Below are positions 43,701-46,700 of a stretch of 64,000 nt of DNA, one piece after another. Numbering within the stretch: the first letter of the stretch is position 1; each line of letters opens with the position of its first letter. The stretch is from Stieleria neptunia (lineage in GTDB: Bacteria; Planctomycetota; Planctomycetia; Pirellulales; Pirellulaceae): positions 10,536,938 to 10,600,937 of the forward strand of contig NZ_CP037423.1 of NCBI RefSeq assembly GCF_007754155.1, read 5' to 3'. The translations under genes were made by a program, and so were the position numbers. The notes under the pieces were generated by a model, which was not told the DNA's origin, did no database searches, and saw only the letters and a program-made list of their open reading frames with translations.

Positions 43701-46700
43701 GATTCTCGACAGCGGTCCCAACTCGCTAGCCGGCACCGTGATCGGCAACGTCCAATTGATGGCCGACGGTGTGTTCGGCTCCCAAGACGACGCGGCGATC
43801 ACGATCACAGGGGATGACACCTACGTCCGCGTGCCGCACAACGATTCGCTGTTGACACCACAGTTCACGGTCAAAGCCTGGGTGTTGGGTTCCGACCTCT
43901 TGTCAAACTATGACGGTCTGATCTCCAAAACGACCAACACCAGCTGGAACGACGGATTTGGAATCTATCACGTCAACGGACGGTTGTATTTCTTCGTCAA
44001 TCAATGGGGAACGGGTGCCGGTCAGAACCCGAGTTTTGCGCTGGCAGACGATCGCTGGGTCCACGTCGTCGGGACCTATGACGGCAGCACCGCACGACTG
44101 TACGCCGACGGTGAATTGGTGGGTGAACAGACCATCGCCGACCCGCTCCGCACCAACACGGCTCCGCTGGAAATCGGGCGTTTCGCTCATCCTTCGTACA
44201 CCTGGAAAGATTCGATCGATGAAGTGGCGATGTACCCGCGTGTCCTGACGCAAAGCGAAATCCGCGACTTGTCAAACCTTGCCCCGCTCAGCAGCGTGGA
44301 CCTGGAACTGGTCGATTCGGCCAGCGGTGCGACCACGGTGATCGCCAACGATGTGGTCGCGCAAGGCAGCTACGCCTGGACCGTGCCGACCGACATCCCG
44401 GTCTCACGCGATTATCAAATCCGCATCCTCTCCAACGAGCCCTCCGCCGCGTCGGCAATCTCCACCGATTCGTTCCAGATCGTTCCCGCCGGCAATGTCT
44501 TCTATATCAACGACGCCGCAACCAGCGGCGATCAATACACGACGGCCACCGGCGACAATCACAACGACGGCCAATCGGCGGCGACTCCGATGGCCGATTT
44601 GCGGGCGCTCGTCCAAGCCTATGACTTGGATCCCGGCGACACCGTTTACGTGGACACCGGCGATTACGAATTGCTCCGAAATCTGTTCCTCGATCAGTCC
44701 GATTCGGGTGTCCGGATCGTCGGCCCCAGTGGCGCTGCGGTCGCACTGCTGGACCGCGACAATGAATCGGCGTTGGCCCACACGATCGAGTTTGTCGGGG
44801 CCGATGGTGTCACACTCGAGTCGCTTTCGATCACCGGCGGTGAAAATGGAATCGTTGCGGCCAGTCAGAGCGACAGTGACTCACTGATCCTTTCGGACCT
44901 GACGGTGTTCAACAACCTGCAGGTTCAAATTGAAATCTTTGAAAGCAACGATCTGATCTCCATTCTCGATTCACGCATCTTTGATAACAATCCGACCTAT
45001 GCCGGAATCGATCTTCGCAGTCGAGAGAATGTGATTCTGCGGAATGAAGTCTTCGGACACCGCGATGGGATTTACCAACCCAGCGGCGGTGGAAACGTGA
45101 TCGCCGACAACGAGGTCTACGACAACACGCGTTGGGGGATTTACATGAACAACACCGATTACACGTTGCCCTCGCAGCGCGTCGTCGGAAACCATGTCTA
45201 TTCCAACGAAACAGGGATCTATCAGAATTACTATAGCAACAACGATAGCCGCGGATTGGTCAGCGGCAATGTGGTGGAATCCAACAGCGACTACGGGATT
45301 CGTGTGACCGGATCGGTCGACGTGGAAAACAACCGCGTCTTTGCCAATTCGAACGTCGGCATCCTGGTCGAAACCACGGCGTCGGTCGCACGCGGCAACG
45401 TGGTTCACGGCGGCGGCACCGGCATCCAGTTGGGCAGCACGTACGGCGGCGGCGTGGCGATCGGAAATCGCGTGTTTGACAATGCGGCGTCCGGGATCCT
45501 CGCCTATCCGACCAGCCTGGTCGAAGCAAACGCGGTCTATTCCAACAGCGTCGGGATTGCCGCGGCCGGATTGTCGTATTCAACGTTCAAAGGCGACATT
45601 TTCAATAACTTGATCTACGTCAACACCAATCAGGGCATTCAGCTCAACTACTCCGCCGCTGGTGCCGAAATCATTGGCAACACGATCTACCAACCGGTCG
45701 GCGAAGCGATTCGATTGACGGGCACGAGCCGTGACGCCACGATTCGCAACAACGTGCTACGGATCGATAGCGGACACGGCATCTTTGCCCAGCCCGGTGC
45801 GACCACCGGACTGGACATCGATCGCAACGTCTTCCTGCAAGGCACCGATCCCAATGCGTTTGTCGGGCACTGGGCCGGCGTGGATGCGGATCTGATCGCC
45901 GACTGGCGCACCGTCAGCGGCCAGGACGCGTTCAGCGTCGAAGCCGACCCGCTGTTCATCGACCTGGACGGTGCCGACAATGTGATCGGATTCGATCCGT
46001 TGGCCAACTCCGGGAACGGCTACGACGGCGGTCGCGATGACAACTTTATCGTCCGCAAGAACTCGCCGACCATCGACCGCGGCGATGGCGTCGTCGCCAC
46101 GCTGACGGACTTGCAAGGTTCGCCACGATTGGACGATCCCGACACGGTCGATGCCGGACGACTCCAATACAGGGAAGTCGACCTGGGATCGAATGGCTTC
46201 GCAGAAGTCGGCGTCGCCCAAAACTGGCGCAGCTACGGCGCCCGCTGGACTTACGATCTGCCGTTCCCGTTCGAGCTGGCGAATCAAACGTTCACGCAGG
46301 TCAACGTCGGCAGCAATGGCCTGCTGCAGTTCGGCACCACTTCGAATGCGGGCGACCTGAACAACTCGATCGACAAACTGGACGATTACCCGCGGATCGC
46401 GGGGCTGTGGGACAACCTGTCCACCTACCGCACCGGCGATGACATCTACATCGACGAATCGATCGGCGGACAAGTCACGATCCGCTGGGCGGCGACGAAT
46501 GAAGCCGACCAATCGCCGGTCAATTTTTCGGTCACCTTGTACGACGATCACGAAGTCGAATTCCATTACGGCCCGGGAAACACCAACCTGACACCGACGA
46601 TCGGTATTTCCGGCGTGCCCGGCCGACAACAGACCATCGCCAGCCTGAACGACTCGGCCACACTGACGGACACTCATTCGCTGCGGTTCGAACTCGTCCC

